64,000 bases of DNA from Streptomyces sp. WAC05374. GTDB lineage: Bacteria; Actinomycetota; Actinomycetes; Streptomycetales; Streptomycetaceae. Under the pieces are notes generated by a model, which saw only the letters and a program-made list of their open reading frames with translations, searched no databases and was not told the origin of the DNA. Position numbers and translations under genes: made by a program. Positions 1 to 11,116 of this stretch are shown here, one piece after another. The first letter of the stretch is position 1. The number at the start of each line of letters is the position of its first letter. Location of the stretch: contig NZ_SMNQ01000023.1 of assembly GCF_004353505.1 (NCBI RefSeq), forward strand, positions 1-64,000. Reading direction: 5' to 3'.

Positions 1-1114
<1,114 letters not shown>

Positions 1115-1217
1115 TCAGGGCTTATTTGCCAGCGAACGCTGGCACGGTGTGAGCGCCCCGTGAAAAGGTGTTACCGGCGGGTACCGCGCGGGCGTCTTCC
1201 CGAATACCCTCGCCCCC

Positions 1218-2852
1218 ATGACGGACACGACGGAGTCGACCCAGCCGCAGGCCCTCGCCACGCCCCTCGGTACCAACCCGGTAGCCCCCGCCCCGGCCGG
1301 CGCCCGCACCGCCGCCGACGTGGTCACGCCCGAAGTGGTCGCCCAGCTCACCCGTGGCGTCGTCGGCTCCGGCCGGACCGCCAACCACACCCCGTTCACC
1401 GGGGAGCGGCTGGCCGAACTGCCCGAGTCGACCCCCGAGGACGTCGCCGAGGCGTTCGCCCGCGCCCGCGCCGCGCAGCCCGTGTGGGCCGCGACGCCCG
1501 TACGCGCGCGTGCCGCCGTCCTCCTCCGCTTCCACGACCTCGTCCTCGAGCGGCAGGCCGAGGTCCTCGACCTCATCCAGCTCGAGACGGGCAAGGCCAG
1601 GCTGCACGCCCACGAAGAGGTCCAGGCCGTCGCCGTGGCCGCCCGCCACTACGGCCGCCGTGCGGCCGCGTACCTCAGGCCCAGGCGCCACACCGGCGTC
1701 GTACCGACCCTCACCAAGGTCACCGAGCTGCGCCAGCCGCGCGGGGTCGTCGGGCAGATAGCCCCCTGGAACTACCCGCTCGAACTCTCCGTCGGCGACG
1801 CGCTGCCCGCGTTCGTCTCCGGGAACGCCGTCGTCATGAAGCCGGACACCGAGACCGCGCTCACCGCCCTGTGGGCCCGCGACCTCCTGATCGAGGCGGG
1901 CCTGCCGGCGGAGGTCTTCCAGGTCGTCCTCGGTGACGGTCCGGTCGTCGGCCCCGAGGTCGTCAAGCACGCCGACTACGTCTCCTTCACCGGCTCCACC
2001 CGCACCGGCCGCGAGGTCGCCCAGGGCGCGGCCGCCCGCCTGGTCGGCGTCTCGCTCGAACTCGGCGGCAAGAACGCCATGCTGGTCCTCCACGACGCGG
2101 ACGTCGAGAAGGCCGCCGCCGGCGCGGTGCGGGCCTGCTTCTCCTCGGCCGGCCAGCTCTGCATCTCCATCGAGCGGCTCTACGTCCACGAGTCCGTGGC
2201 CGACGCGTTCCTGGAGCGGTTCGCCGCCCGGACCAGGGCGATGCGGCTCGGCAGCTCCCTCGCGTACGGCGCCGACATGGGTTCCCTGGTCGGCGAGCGG
2301 CAGTTGGAGACCGTCACCCGGCACGTCGAGGAGGCCGTCGCCAAGGGCGCCACGGTCGTCGCGGGCGGTGTGGCCCGCCCCGACATCGGCCCGCTCTTCT
2401 ACGAGCCGACCATCCTGGAGAACGTCCAGGAGCCGATGGCGGTGTGCACCGAGGAGACCTTCGGCCCGGTCGTCTCCGTCTACCGCTTCACGGACGAGGA
2501 CGAGGTGATCGAGCGCGCCAACGCCACCGCGTACGGCCTCAACGCCAGCGTCTGGACCAAGGACGGCCGCCGTGGCCACGCCGTCGCCGCCCGCCTGCGC
2601 ACCGGCACGGTCAACATCAACGAGGGGTACGCACCGGCGTACGGCAGCGTCCAGTCGCCCATGGGCGGCATGAAGGACTCGGGCCTCGGCCGCCGGCACG
2701 GCTCCGAGGGCATCCTCAAGTACACCGAGGCCCAGACGGTGGCGCAGCAGCGGGTGATCCCGCTCGCGCCCGCCTTCGGCATGGACGACGAGCAGTACGC
2801 GGCGTTCATGAGCCGCAGCCTGCGCCTGATGAAGGCCTTCCGCCTCCGCTAG
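1218..2852 (+). CDS. NAD(P)-dependent aldehyde dehydrogenase, succinate-semialdehyde dehydrogenase type
   Basis: A 544-residue aldehyde dehydrogenase superfamily protein, predicted to oxidise succinate semialdehyde (or a related aldehyde) to the acid in the cytoplasm. The family marks are clear: PWNYPLELS for the coenzyme site, the general base Glu281 in ELGGKN, the nucleophile Cys315 in GQLCIS, and EETFGPV toward the C-terminus. It carries an N-terminal extension of about 60 residues and a C-terminal tail of about 45 residues beyond the usual core. The GMC oxidoreductase starts 41 nt downstream on the same strand, so the two are probably cotranscribed and may act in sequence (alcohol or sterol oxidation, then aldehyde oxidation). 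Substrate choice is inference from overall similarity. Confidence 0.85.
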   Translation: MTDTTESTQPQALATPLGTNPVAPAPAGARTAADVVTPEVVAQLTRGVVGSGRTANHTPFTGERLAELPESTPEDVAEAFARARAAQPVWAATPVRARAAVLLRFHDLVLERQAEVLDLIQLETGKARLHAHEEVQAVAVAARHYGRRAAAYLRPRRHTGVVPTLTKVTELRQPRGVVGQIAPWNYPLELSVGDALPAFVSGNAVVMKPDTETALTALWARDLLIEAGLPAEVFQVVLGDGPVVGPEVVKHADYVSFTGSTRTGREVAQGAAARLVGVSLELGGKNAMLVLHDADVEKAAAGAVRACFSSAGQLCISIERLYVHESVADAFLERFAARTRAMRLGSSLAYGADMGSLVGERQLETVTRHVEEAVAKGATVVAGGVARPDIGPLFYEPTILENVQEPMAVCTEETFGPVVSVYRFTDEDEVIERANATAYGLNASVWTKDGRRGHAVAARLRTGTVNINEGYAPAYGSVQSPMGGMKDSGLGRRHGSEGILKYTEAQTVAQQRVIPLAPAFGMDDEQYAAFMSRSLRLMKAFRLR

Positions 2853-2893
2853 ACCCCTCCCTTTCGGTACGAGCTTCGGTACGAGGAGAGCCC

Positions 2894-4738
2894 ATGTCCC
2901 AGGTCCCCCCTGCCCAGAACCGGGCCGAATCGCCCGATGCGCACGACAAGGACAACGACTCCGATTTCGACTCCGCATACGACTACGACGTCATCGTCGT
3001 CGGCTCCGGCTTCGGCGGTTCGGTCTCGGCCCTCCGCCTGACCGAGAAGGGCTACCGGGTCGGCGTCCTGGAGGCGGGCCGCCGCTTCACGCCCGAGACC
3101 CTGCCGAAGAATTCCTGGGACGTGAAGAACTACCTCTGGGCGCCCGCGCTGGGCCTGTTCGGCATCCAGCGCATCCACCTCCTCGGCAACGTCATGGTCC
3201 TGGCGGGCGCCGGGGTGGGCGGCGGCTCCCTCAATTACGCCAACACCCTCTACGTGCCGCCGGAGCCGTTCTTCCGGGACAAGCAGTGGGCGTCGATCAC
3301 CGACTGGCAGGCGGAGCTGGCCCCGTACTACGACCAGGCCAAGCGGATGCTGGGCGTACGGCTCAACCCGACCATGACCCCCTCCGACGTCCACCTCAAG
3401 GCGGCCGCCCAGGCGATGGGCGTCGGCGACACCTTCCACCTCGCGCCCGTCGGCGTCTTCTTCGGGGACGGCAAGGACGCCGACGGCACGGCGAAGGCCC
3501 CGCCCGGCGCGTCCGTGGAGGACCCGTACTTCGGCGGCGCCGGCCCGTCCCGCCGCGCGTGCAACGAGTGCGGGGAGTGCATGACCGGCTGCCGGCACGG
3601 CGCCAAGAACACCCTCACCGAGAACTACCTGCATCTCGCCGAGAAGGCCGGGGCCGTCATCCACCCGATGACCACGGTCACCGCCGTCACCGACGCCCCC
3701 TCGGGCGAGGGGTACGTCGTCACGACCGTCCCCACCCGCCGCCGCCGCAAGGCGGCCCCGCGCACGCTGCGCTGCCGGTACGTCGTCGTCGCGGCCGGCA
3801 CGTACGGCACCCAGACCCTGCTGCACCGGATGAAGGACGAGGGCAGGCTGCCCCGCCTCTCCGCCCGCCTCGGGGAGCTGACCCGCACCAACTCCGAGGC
3901 CCTCGTGGGCTCCCAGACCACCGACCGCCGCTACCGCAAGCGGCACGGCCACGAGCGGGCGGACTTCACCCGGGGCGTCGCCATCACCTCGTCCATCCAC
4001 CCGGACGCCGCCACCCACATCGAACCGGTCCGGTACGGCAAGGGCTCCAACGCCATGGGGTCCCTGTCCATCCTCCAGGTGCCCTACGCCGAGCGCCGGG
4101 TCAGGGCCTGGCTCGGCAACGTCGCCCGCCACCCGTGGCTGGCCATGCGCTCCCTGTCCAACCGCCGCTGGTCGGAGCGGACCATCATCGGACTCGTCAT
4201 GCAGTCCCTGGACAACTCCCTCACCACCTACCGCAAGCGCGACGGGCTCGGGAAGGGACTGCTCACCGCCCGCCAGGGCCACGGCGCCCCCAACCCCAAG
4301 CAGATCCCCGAGGGCACGCGCGCCGCGTCGCTCCTCGCCGAGGAGATCAACGGCTTCGCCGGCTCCAACGTCGGCGAACTGATGGGCACCCCGCTCACCG
4401 CCCACTTCCTCGGCGGCTGCGTGATCGGCGCCACGGCGGAGGACGGCGTCATCGACCCGTACCACCGCCTCTACGGCCACCCGGGCATCTTTGTCGTCGA
4501 CGGCGCGGCCGTCTCCGCCAACCTCGGCGTGAACCCGTCCCTCACGATCACCGCCCAGGCGGAGCGCGCCATGTCCTTCTGGCCCAACAAGGGCGAGGAG
4601 GACCCGCGCCCGCGGCAGGGCACGGCGTACGAGCGTCTCGCCCCGGTCGCCCCCAAGGCGCCCGTGGTCCCGGCGGACGCCTTCGGTGCCCTGAAGCTCC
4701 CGTTCCTCGGCCTCCCGGCGGTCCCGCCGAAACGGTGA
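2894..4738 (+). CDS. GMC-family FAD-dependent oxidoreductase (cholesterol-oxidase-like)
   Basis: A 614-residue flavoprotein. The FAD-binding Rossmann motif GSGFGG is at residues 37-42, with the ribose-binding Glu60 at the end of the second strand. A cysteine cluster, CNECGECMTGC, sits in the middle and is typical of the cholesterol-oxidase-like branch of GMC enzymes. The C-terminal FAD/substrate region carries GGCVIG and NPSLTITA motifs. The start at 2894 is preceded by GAGGAG at good distance; an upstream extension in the same frame would run through the aldehyde dehydrogenase gene and is rejected. The first 28 residues are acidic and disordered, with no signal peptide, so it is probably cytoplasmic. 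The true substrate (sterol or other alcohol) cannot be read from the sequence. Confidence 0.82.
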   Translation: MSQVPPAQNRAESPDAHDKDNDSDFDSAYDYDVIVVGSGFGGSVSALRLTEKGYRVGVLEAGRRFTPETLPKNSWDVKNYLWAPALGLFGIQRIHLLGNVMVLAGAGVGGGSLNYANTLYVPPEPFFRDKQWASITDWQAELAPYYDQAKRMLGVRLNPTMTPSDVHLKAAAQAMGVGDTFHLAPVGVFFGDGKDADGTAKAPPGASVEDPYFGGAGPSRRACNECGECMTGCRHGAKNTLTENYLHLAEKAGAVIHPMTTVTAVTDAPSGEGYVVTTVPTRRRRKAAPRTLRCRYVVVAAGTYGTQTLLHRMKDEGRLPRLSARLGELTRTNSEALVGSQTTDRRYRKRHGHERADFTRGVAITSSIHPDAATHIEPVRYGKGSNAMGSLSILQVPYAERRVRAWLGNVARHPWLAMRSLSNRRWSERTIIGLVMQSLDNSLTTYRKRDGLGKGLLTARQGHGAPNPKQIPEGTRAASLLAEEINGFAGSNVGELMGTPLTAHFLGGCVIGATAEDGVIDPYHRLYGHPGIFVVDGAAVSANLGVNPSLTITAQAERAMSFWPNKGEEDPRPRQGTAYERLAPVAPKAPVVPADAFGALKLPFLGLPAVPPKR

Positions 4739-4747
4739 CCGGACATG

Positions 4748-4787
4748 AGAGAGGCGCTGCACCCCCCTCCGAGTGCAGCGCCTCTCT
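4748..4787. terminator. Bidirectional hairpin terminator
   Basis: A perfect 14-bp inverted repeat (left arm 4748-4761, right arm 4774-4787, 12-nt loop) fills the 67-nt gap between the convergent GMC oxidoreductase and LAETG surface-protein genes. It is well placed to stop transcription from both sides. No long T tract follows, as is usual in Streptomyces. Confidence 0.85.
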
Positions 4788-4805
4788 TGCTATGGGGTGC
4801 GCCTG

Positions 4806-5960
4806 TTACGCGGCGGCACCGTTGCTGCGGCGCTTCAGCGCGAAGACCACACCGGCACCGGCGACGATGGCGATACCACCGGCGATACCGATGGTCGGCA
4901 GCATCGACGACGAACCGGTCTCGGCGAGGTTGCCGGTGACCGGGATCTCCTTGATACCGCCCTGGGGCTTGGTGTCCGGCGCGGGCTTCTCGTCCGGCTT
5001 GCCCTCACCCGGCTTCGCCTCGCCCGGGTTCTCGTTCTCCGAGCCCGGCTTCAGGACGGCGAAGTCCACCGACATGCCGGTCTCGGCGATGCACTCCTGC
5101 CCCTTGACGTCGCCCAGGTAGGCGCCGGAACCGAAGGAGTAGCTGTCACCGGCCGGGGCGTTCTTGTCGATGCTCAGACGCAGGTCGATCTTCACGAAGT
5201 CGGCCGGCTTCATGTTCTCGACGCCCCAGAAGTAGCCGCCGGCCCAGTCCTTGTCACCGATGGTGACCCACTCGTTGGTGTCCGGCATGCGGAACTGGAG
5301 GTCGACGTACTGGCTGAGGTACTTGGACTCGTCCTCGAACTCGTAGTTCTCGACCTCGGCGTAGAAGGCGACCTCCTTGAGCGCGGCCTTCGACTTGTTG
5401 GAGACGGTGAGGTTGAACTCCTCCCAGCCGCTGCCCGCGACGATCTTGCCGGGAAGGCCGGCCAGGTCGACGTCGAGAGCCTGCTCCTGGAAGTTCTCGT
5501 CGAGGTCCTCGCAGTACGGAGGCATCTCCTCGTCGATGTCGCCGGGCTCTTCCTCGCCGGCCTCTTCCTCTTCCTCGTCCTTGCCGGTCTCGGTGCCCGG
5601 CTTCTCGGCGCCGTCCTCGGTACCGGTCTCGGTGCCGCCCGTGGTCGTGTCGTCCTCGGTGCCGGTGCCGTCTTCGGTGGTGGCGCCGTCCTCGGTCTTC
5701 GTGCCGTCCTCGGTCGTGCCGGCGCCGTCCTCGGCCTGCGTGCCGTCCTCGGCCGTGGTGCCGCCGTCGGTCGTGGTGGCGCCGTCCTCGGTCGTCGTGG
5801 TGCCGTCGTTCGTGGTGCCGTCCGTCTCGCCCGCCGCACCGGAGGTCGAGGTCGTGCTGGTGGTGCCGTCCGTCGCGTACGCGGCCGGAGCCGCCAGGAA
5901 GGCGGCAGGGGCTATGACGGCGGTCGCGGCGGCGACCGCCATGGCGCGGCGAAGCTTCAT
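4806..5960 (-). CDS. LAXTG-anchored surface protein with acidic Thr/Glu/Asp/Gly repeat region
   Basis: A 384-residue exported wall protein. It has a signal peptide (MKLRRAM, hydrophobic alanine core, cleavage near AYA-TDG), then a low-complexity region of about 100 residues built from T-x-E-D-G-type units, an acidic Glu-rich stretch, and a folded domain from about residue 155 to 300. It ends with the sortase signal LAETG (345-349), a hydrophobic helix and the basic tail KRRS. LAXTG is the motif of class E sortases in streptomycetes. GAGG lies upstream of the ATG. The repeats are visible in the DNA as a 12-nt GCCGTCCTCGGT-like unit. It is divergent from another LAXTG protein at 6246. No specific binding function can be assigned. 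Confidence 0.85.
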   Translation of the reverse strand: MKLRRAMAVAAATAVIAPAAFLAAPAAYATDGTTSTTSTSGAAGETDGTTNDGTTTTEDGATTTDGGTTAEDGTQAEDGAGTTEDGTKTEDGATTEDGTGTEDDTTTGGTETGTEDGAEKPGTETGKDEEEEEAGEEEPGDIDEEMPPYCEDLDENFQEQALDVDLAGLPGKIVAGSGWEEFNLTVSNKSKAALKEVAFYAEVENYEFEDESKYLSQYVDLQFRMPDTNEWVTIGDKDWAGGYFWGVENMKPADFVKIDLRLSIDKNAPAGDSYSFGSGAYLGDVKGQECIAETGMSVDFAVLKPGSENENPGEAKPGEGKPDEKPAPDTKPQGGIKEIPVTGNLAETGSSSMLPTIGIAGGIAIVAGAGVVFALKRRSNGAAA

Positions 5961-6245
5961 GAAGACCTCGGGGAAGTCCGGGCGTGCCGCGTGTGCGGCA
6001 CGGTGTCGAAGGGGCCGACCCGGTGTGGGGTGTCACAGGTGTGGCCGTTGGTTCCGCATGCATGACCTGTGGCGGCAGGGGATGGTTGCACGCCACCTGA
6101 CAGAAAACTTATGTGCGCTGCATCACACATTCCGTTTGTGGTCGTGCCGTACCCAATCGTGATCTCCCCGCCGCACAACCATCCGGCCCGTCCCAAGGTC
6201 GAACCCGTGTTCACGTCATCGCATGCCGCAACCAGGGGTTCCTTG

Positions 6246-7901
6246 ATGAGACGCCTTTCCTCCTCCCTCGTCGCCGCCGGGCTGCTCGCCGGAGTCGGGC
6301 TGAGCGCCGCGCCCGCCGTCCACGCCGCCGAGGCCCCGGTGTTCACCCTCGACGGCCCCGCCGAGGTGGGCCTGCGGCCCCACCCGGCCACCGGCGAGCC
6401 GCGGAGCACCACCATCGACGTCACGGTGGAGAACCCGGCCGAGGACCAGGAGAACGGCGGCTTCGACGGCGAGTACACCGTCACCTTCGACCTCAGCGGC
6501 GTCGCGGGCATCGCCGACGTCCGCTTCGGCGAGACCGGCAGCTCGCACTGCACGATCACCGGCACGACCGGCACCTGCACCGACGCCTTCGGCATCGCAC
6601 CCGGGACCAACAGCGTCGCCGAGCTGGAGATCACCGCCGCCAAGGGCAGCGCGCCCGGTGACACGGGCGGGATCGAGGTCACCGGCACGGCCGAGGGCGC
6701 GACGTTCACCTCCTACACGGCCGACGTGACCGTCGGCGGCCCCGACCTCGTGATGCACCCCCTGGACCTGGAGCGGGACGTCACGCCCGGCCAGGTGCAG
6801 GACGCCCCGCTCACCTTCACCAACGCGGGCACGACCGACGCCGACGGCGTCCGCCTGACGCTCACCACGACCCACGGGCTCGACTACACGCGGCGGTACG
6901 CCAACTGCGACTACACCGGGACCAAGGGCTGGACCAAGGCGGTCTGCGACTTCCCCGGCACGTTCGAGGCGGGAGCCACGTACACGCTGGCCGAGCCGAT
7001 CGGGCTGAAGGCCGCCGCCCACGCGTACACGGAGATCTTCACCCACCGCGTCGAGGAGCGCACCGGGGTCCGCGCGGCCCCCAGGGGCAACGGCCCCCGG
7101 CTCACCCTCACCAAGGCGCCGGCCGCGCCGCGCGCCGCCGACCTCGACCCGCGCGACAACCAGCAGGAGTTCGACCTGCGCGCGAAGAACACCGCCGACT
7201 TCACCGCCTACGGCGACACGCTCACCGCCACGGCGGGCGAGACGGTCGAGGCACGGGTCGGCTTCCGCAACAGCGGCCCGGCGTGGATCGCGCACCTCCG
7301 CTCCGGCGAGCCCGTCGCCACCGTGGACGTCACCGTCCCGGCCGGCGCCACGGTCACCGGGAAGCCGGCCGGCTGTGAGCCGCGTACCGCCAAGGGCGAG
7401 TACCGCGAGGAGCCGCTCGGCGCGCCGCGCTACGTCTGCTCCACGTCGATCCGGGTCTTCGAGGACGAGGACTTCGCGCTGCCCTTCGAACTGCGGATCG
7501 ACAAGGTCGTCCCGGACGCCAAGGGCACCGTGACCGTGCGCGACCAGTTCCCGAGCCACCCGGAGCTCGCCTTCGACCCGAAGCCCGCCAACAACACGGC
7601 CCGGCTCGTGCTGAACCCCAAGGACGCCGGCACGGACACCACGGGCGGCTCCACCACCGGCGGCACCACCACGGGCGGTACGACCACGGGCGGGACCACC
7701 ACCACGGGCGGCACGAGCACCACCGGGACGACCGGCACCACGGGCACCACCGGCGGCTCGACCCCCACCACGCGGACCGGCGGCAACCTCGCCAGCACCG
7801 GCTCGCCCGCCCTCCCGCTCGCGGCCGGCGCCGCCGCCCTGATCGCCGCGGGCGCCGCGACGCACGTCGTCGCCCGACGCCGCCGCGCGGGCACTTCCTG
7901 A
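6246..7901 (+). CDS. LAXTG-anchored surface protein with Ig/DUF11-like repeats
   Basis: A 551-residue secreted protein. The ATG at 6246 starts an ordinary signal peptide (MRRLSSSLVAAG, cleavage near VHA-AEA) with AGGGGT upstream; the same frame extends upstream but without a plausible N-terminus. The mature part looks like several beta-rich Ig or DUF11-type modules (repeated TVTFDLSG, LTLTTTHGL and TVDVTVPAG patterns), followed by a Thr/Gly repeat spacer of about 50 residues (TTGGTTTGG) and the sortase signal LASTG (515-519), a hydrophobic helix and an Arg-rich tail. The spacer is likely to span the peptidoglycan. It shares its 285-nt upstream region with the divergent LAETG protein. Confidence 0.85.
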   Translation: MRRLSSSLVAAGLLAGVGLSAAPAVHAAEAPVFTLDGPAEVGLRPHPATGEPRSTTIDVTVENPAEDQENGGFDGEYTVTFDLSGVAGIADVRFGETGSSHCTITGTTGTCTDAFGIAPGTNSVAELEITAAKGSAPGDTGGIEVTGTAEGATFTSYTADVTVGGPDLVMHPLDLERDVTPGQVQDAPLTFTNAGTTDADGVRLTLTTTHGLDYTRRYANCDYTGTKGWTKAVCDFPGTFEAGATYTLAEPIGLKAAAHAYTEIFTHRVEERTGVRAAPRGNGPRLTLTKAPAAPRAADLDPRDNQQEFDLRAKNTADFTAYGDTLTATAGETVEARVGFRNSGPAWIAHLRSGEPVATVDVTVPAGATVTGKPAGCEPRTAKGEYREEPLGAPRYVCSTSIRVFEDEDFALPFELRIDKVVPDAKGTVTVRDQFPSHPELAFDPKPANNTARLVLNPKDAGTDTTGGSTTGGTTTGGTTTGGTTTTGGTSTTGTTGTTGTTGGSTPTTRTGGNLASTGSPALPLAAGAAALIAAGAATHVVARRRRAGTS

Positions 7902-7920
7902 GTCACGGCCGGCACACCAC

Positions 7921-7954
7921 AAGGGCCCCGCGGAGGCGAATCCGCGGGGCCCTT
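7921..7954. terminator. Hairpin terminator after the LASTG surface protein
   Basis: A perfect 14-bp stem (7921-7934 with 7941-7954) closed by a 6-nt loop starts 20 nt after the stop codon. It probably terminates the surface-protein transcript. Confidence 0.85.
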
Positions 7955-8126
7955 CGCCGTCGGCACCGGCGTCGGGGAGCGCCGGTGCCGGGGGAGGCGG
8001 CGCCGGGGGGGAGCGCCGCTCGGTGGCGGTGGTCATGTGTGGGGGGTGGGCAAATGGGGGTGGAGGACCCGGCTCGTGTGCGGCGCGCGGGACGGGCGCG
8101 GCCGGCGCCACGGTGAGGGTCCGGAT

Positions 8127-8165
8127 GCGGTCGGCTCCGGGCGTCCCCGGAGCCGACCGCCTTTT
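8127..8165 (+). terminator. Second, T-tailed intrinsic terminator with no annotated gene upstream
   Basis: A perfect 14-bp stem (8127-8140 with 8147-8160, loop GCGTCC) is followed directly by CTTTT on the plus strand. It lies 170 nt past the previous terminator. The stretch between them (7955-8126) holds no convincing gene, only a 45-codon glycine-rich frame starting ATG at 8035. The rest of the gap to 8367 shows nothing recognisable. The terminator may belong to a small RNA or be a back-up. Confidence 0.7.
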
Positions 8166-8367
8166 CGGGTGACCGGGCTGCTGTCCCCTGCCGTCCGGTC
8201 ACGCACGCTGGGGCGAGGTCCCACGACGCACCCCATGAGGTACGCCACACGCCCCAGCGGAGCCACGCGTGGTTTCTTCGGCCCGCCCCTGGCTGACACG
8301 GACACCCCGACCAACGAAGCCCGGGGCGGTGCGGTCACGCGCCGTACGGGTGAGAGGGCGCCCGAAC

Positions 8368-8655
8368 TCAGATGCGCCCCCGGCACAGCTCCAGCATCGT
8401 CATGGCCAGCGAGGTGCCCGGCCTGCCCAGCGCGTCCCGGTAGTGGGCCAGCACCTCCATCTCGCGCGTCAGGCTCACGCGCCGGCCGCCGGAGGAGATC
8501 CGGGCCTCCTGGATGACGGCCGAGACGGCCATCCGTTCCTGGATGAGGCCGATGATCCGGTCGTCGAGCGCGTCGATGCGCTCACGCGCGCCCGTGATCA
8601 CGGCGGCGGCCTCGTCGGTGCGGGCGCCGGTGCGGTCGGTGTGCACTGCGGTCAT
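8368..8655 (-). CDS. Chorismate mutase, small AroQ type
   Basis: A 95-residue, all-helical chorismate mutase converting chorismate to prephenate at the branch to phenylalanine and tyrosine. The AroQ signature is present: RIDALDDRIIGLIQERMAV in helix 1, then RREM-type residues in the middle (SLTREMEVLAHYR) and a short C-terminal helix. The size fits the AroQ-delta group of actinobacterial intracellular mutases, which in mycobacteria gain activity by complexing with DAHP synthase (established for that family, not shown here). The ATG at 8655 has GGAG upstream; a longer in-frame reading up to 8967 would translate through the terminator and is rejected. A probable aromatic-amino-acid attenuator precedes it. 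Confidence 0.9.
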   Translation of the reverse strand: MTAVHTDRTGARTDEAAAVITGARERIDALDDRIIGLIQERMAVSAVIQEARISSGGRRVSLTREMEVLAHYRDALGRPGTSLAMTMLELCRGRI

Positions 8656-8712
8656 GGCGGGGGCTCCTTGGGTGGGTGGGCCCCCGGGCCGGTGACGGGA
8701 TCCGGAAAACGA

Positions 8713-8747
8713 CAGGCGCCCCGGACCTTGTCGGCCCGGGGCGCCTG
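8713..8747 (-). terminator. Attenuator terminator before chorismate mutase
   Basis: On the minus strand a 12-bp perfect GC-rich stem (8747-8736 with 8724-8713, 11-nt loop) is followed by TCGTTTTCC. This is an intrinsic terminator with a U tract, rare in this genome. It sits after the leader-peptide stop (8768) and before the chorismate mutase start (8655), so it would terminate before the gene it precedes, as in an attenuator. Confidence 0.8.
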
Positions 8748-8767
8748 GGAAGTCGCTTGTCAGTGGC

Positions 8768-8839
8768 TCAAGCAGCACGACCATGGCAGCCGGACGGGCC
8801 GGTGCCATAGGTAAAGACGAAGGTCGAGAGCTTGCGCAT
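8768..8839 (-). CDS. Putative aromatic leader peptide (23 aa) of chorismate mutase
   Basis: A 23-codon frame on the minus strand encodes MRKLSTFVFTYGTGPSGCHG followed by RAA. Two Phe and one Tyr fall within five codons (F7 V8 F9 T10 Y11). It uses codons rare in this genome (TTT, TAT, CGT, GCT). The sequence CATACT ends 6 nt before the ATG, consistent with a -10 box and a leaderless transcript. A U-tailed terminator hairpin lies between its stop and chorismate mutase. The arrangement suggests ribosome-mediated attenuation by charged tRNA-Phe or tRNA-Tyr. This is inference: the alternative anti-terminator pairing was not proved. Confidence 0.55.
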   Translation of the reverse strand: MRKLSTFVFTYGTGPSGCHGRAA

Positions 8840-8960
8840 GCGGCCAGTATGGACCATCGGCCGAGCGGGGAGGGCCCGGGTTCGGATGGTGAGACAAAGG
8901 TTGCTCCGGCCGCGCCGGTAGAATCGACATACAGACTCCTCCCGCCGGAAGGCCGCCGTA

Positions 8961-10544
<1,584 letters not shown>

Positions 10545-10574
10545 CCCCACCACGCGCCTGACCGGAGCCGTCGC

Positions 10575-11039
10575 CTACTTCCTGTGGGCGGCGGCTTCGA
10601 GCGTGAAGTCCTCGTAGTGGAAGCCCGGCGCGACGACGCAGGTGACCAGGACCGGCTCGTCGCCCGCGGGTTCGGCCGCCTGCCAGGTGCCGGCCGGCAC
10701 CAGGAGCTGCGGCTGCTCGCCGGTCTCGACGGAGGGGCCGAGGACGAGGTCCCAGGGCTCGGACGGGTCGTCGCCCTCGCCGCCCAGGGAGAGGCGCAGG
10801 GGTCCGCCGCGGTGCCAGAGCCACAGTTCGTCGGAGCGCACGCGGTGCCAGCGCGACCGCTCGCCGGGGTGCAGCAGGAAGTAGATGCCGGTCGCGTAGG
10901 TGCGGGGGCCGGGGTAGCCGCGCGGGGTGGTCGAGCCGGCCGTCTTCCAGGTCTCCCGGAACCAGCCGCCCTCGATGTGGGGCTCCAGTTCGAGGAGGTC
11001 GACCAGGGGGGAGCGCGTGGTGCCGTCGTCGTCCGTCAT
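10575..11039 (-). CDS. Cupin superfamily protein (DUF985 type)
   Basis: A 154-residue single-domain beta-barrel protein. The motifs EGGWFRETW, TGIYFLL, WHRVRSDELW and the closing VAPGFHYEDF are characteristic of the DUF985 cupins, in which the conserved residues line a small-molecule pocket. Function in this family is largely unknown; some members are annotated as sugar-epimerase-like. The ATG at 11039 has GGAG upstream. It stands alone, convergent with guaA (30 nt apart) and divergent from the aldolase gene. Confidence 0.82.
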   Translation of the reverse strand: MTDDDGTTRSPLVDLLELEPHIEGGWFRETWKTAGSTTPRGYPGPRTYATGIYFLLHPGERSRWHRVRSDELWLWHRGGPLRLSLGGEGDDPSEPWDLVLGPSVETGEQPQLLVPAGTWQAAEPAGDEPVLVTCVVAPGFHYEDFTLEAAAHRK

Positions 11040-11116
11040 GCGCCCGATTCTGCTCCAGCCGTCCCACGGGTGCGATCTCTCTGGCCAGTTGCCATGACCG
11101 GCGGTAACGTCCGGCC

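Noticed and set aside
1122..2978. 618-codon open frame antisense to the aldehyde dehydrogenase
   Set aside because: Composition is that of a high-GC antisense shadow (Gly/Ala/Arg/Asp-rich with no domain), and the plus-strand gene has all ALDH motifs.
8035..8172. 45-codon glycine-rich frame ending in the orphan terminator
   Set aside because: No ribosome site, composition follows local G-richness and the hairpin lies inside it; not called as a gene.
8757..8780. TTGTCAGTG on the plus strand resembling a PafBC -35 element
   Set aside because: After the 8-nt spacer the sequence is AGCACG, not TANNNT, and the next gene start is 196 nt away; it lies in the chorismate mutase leader on the other strand.
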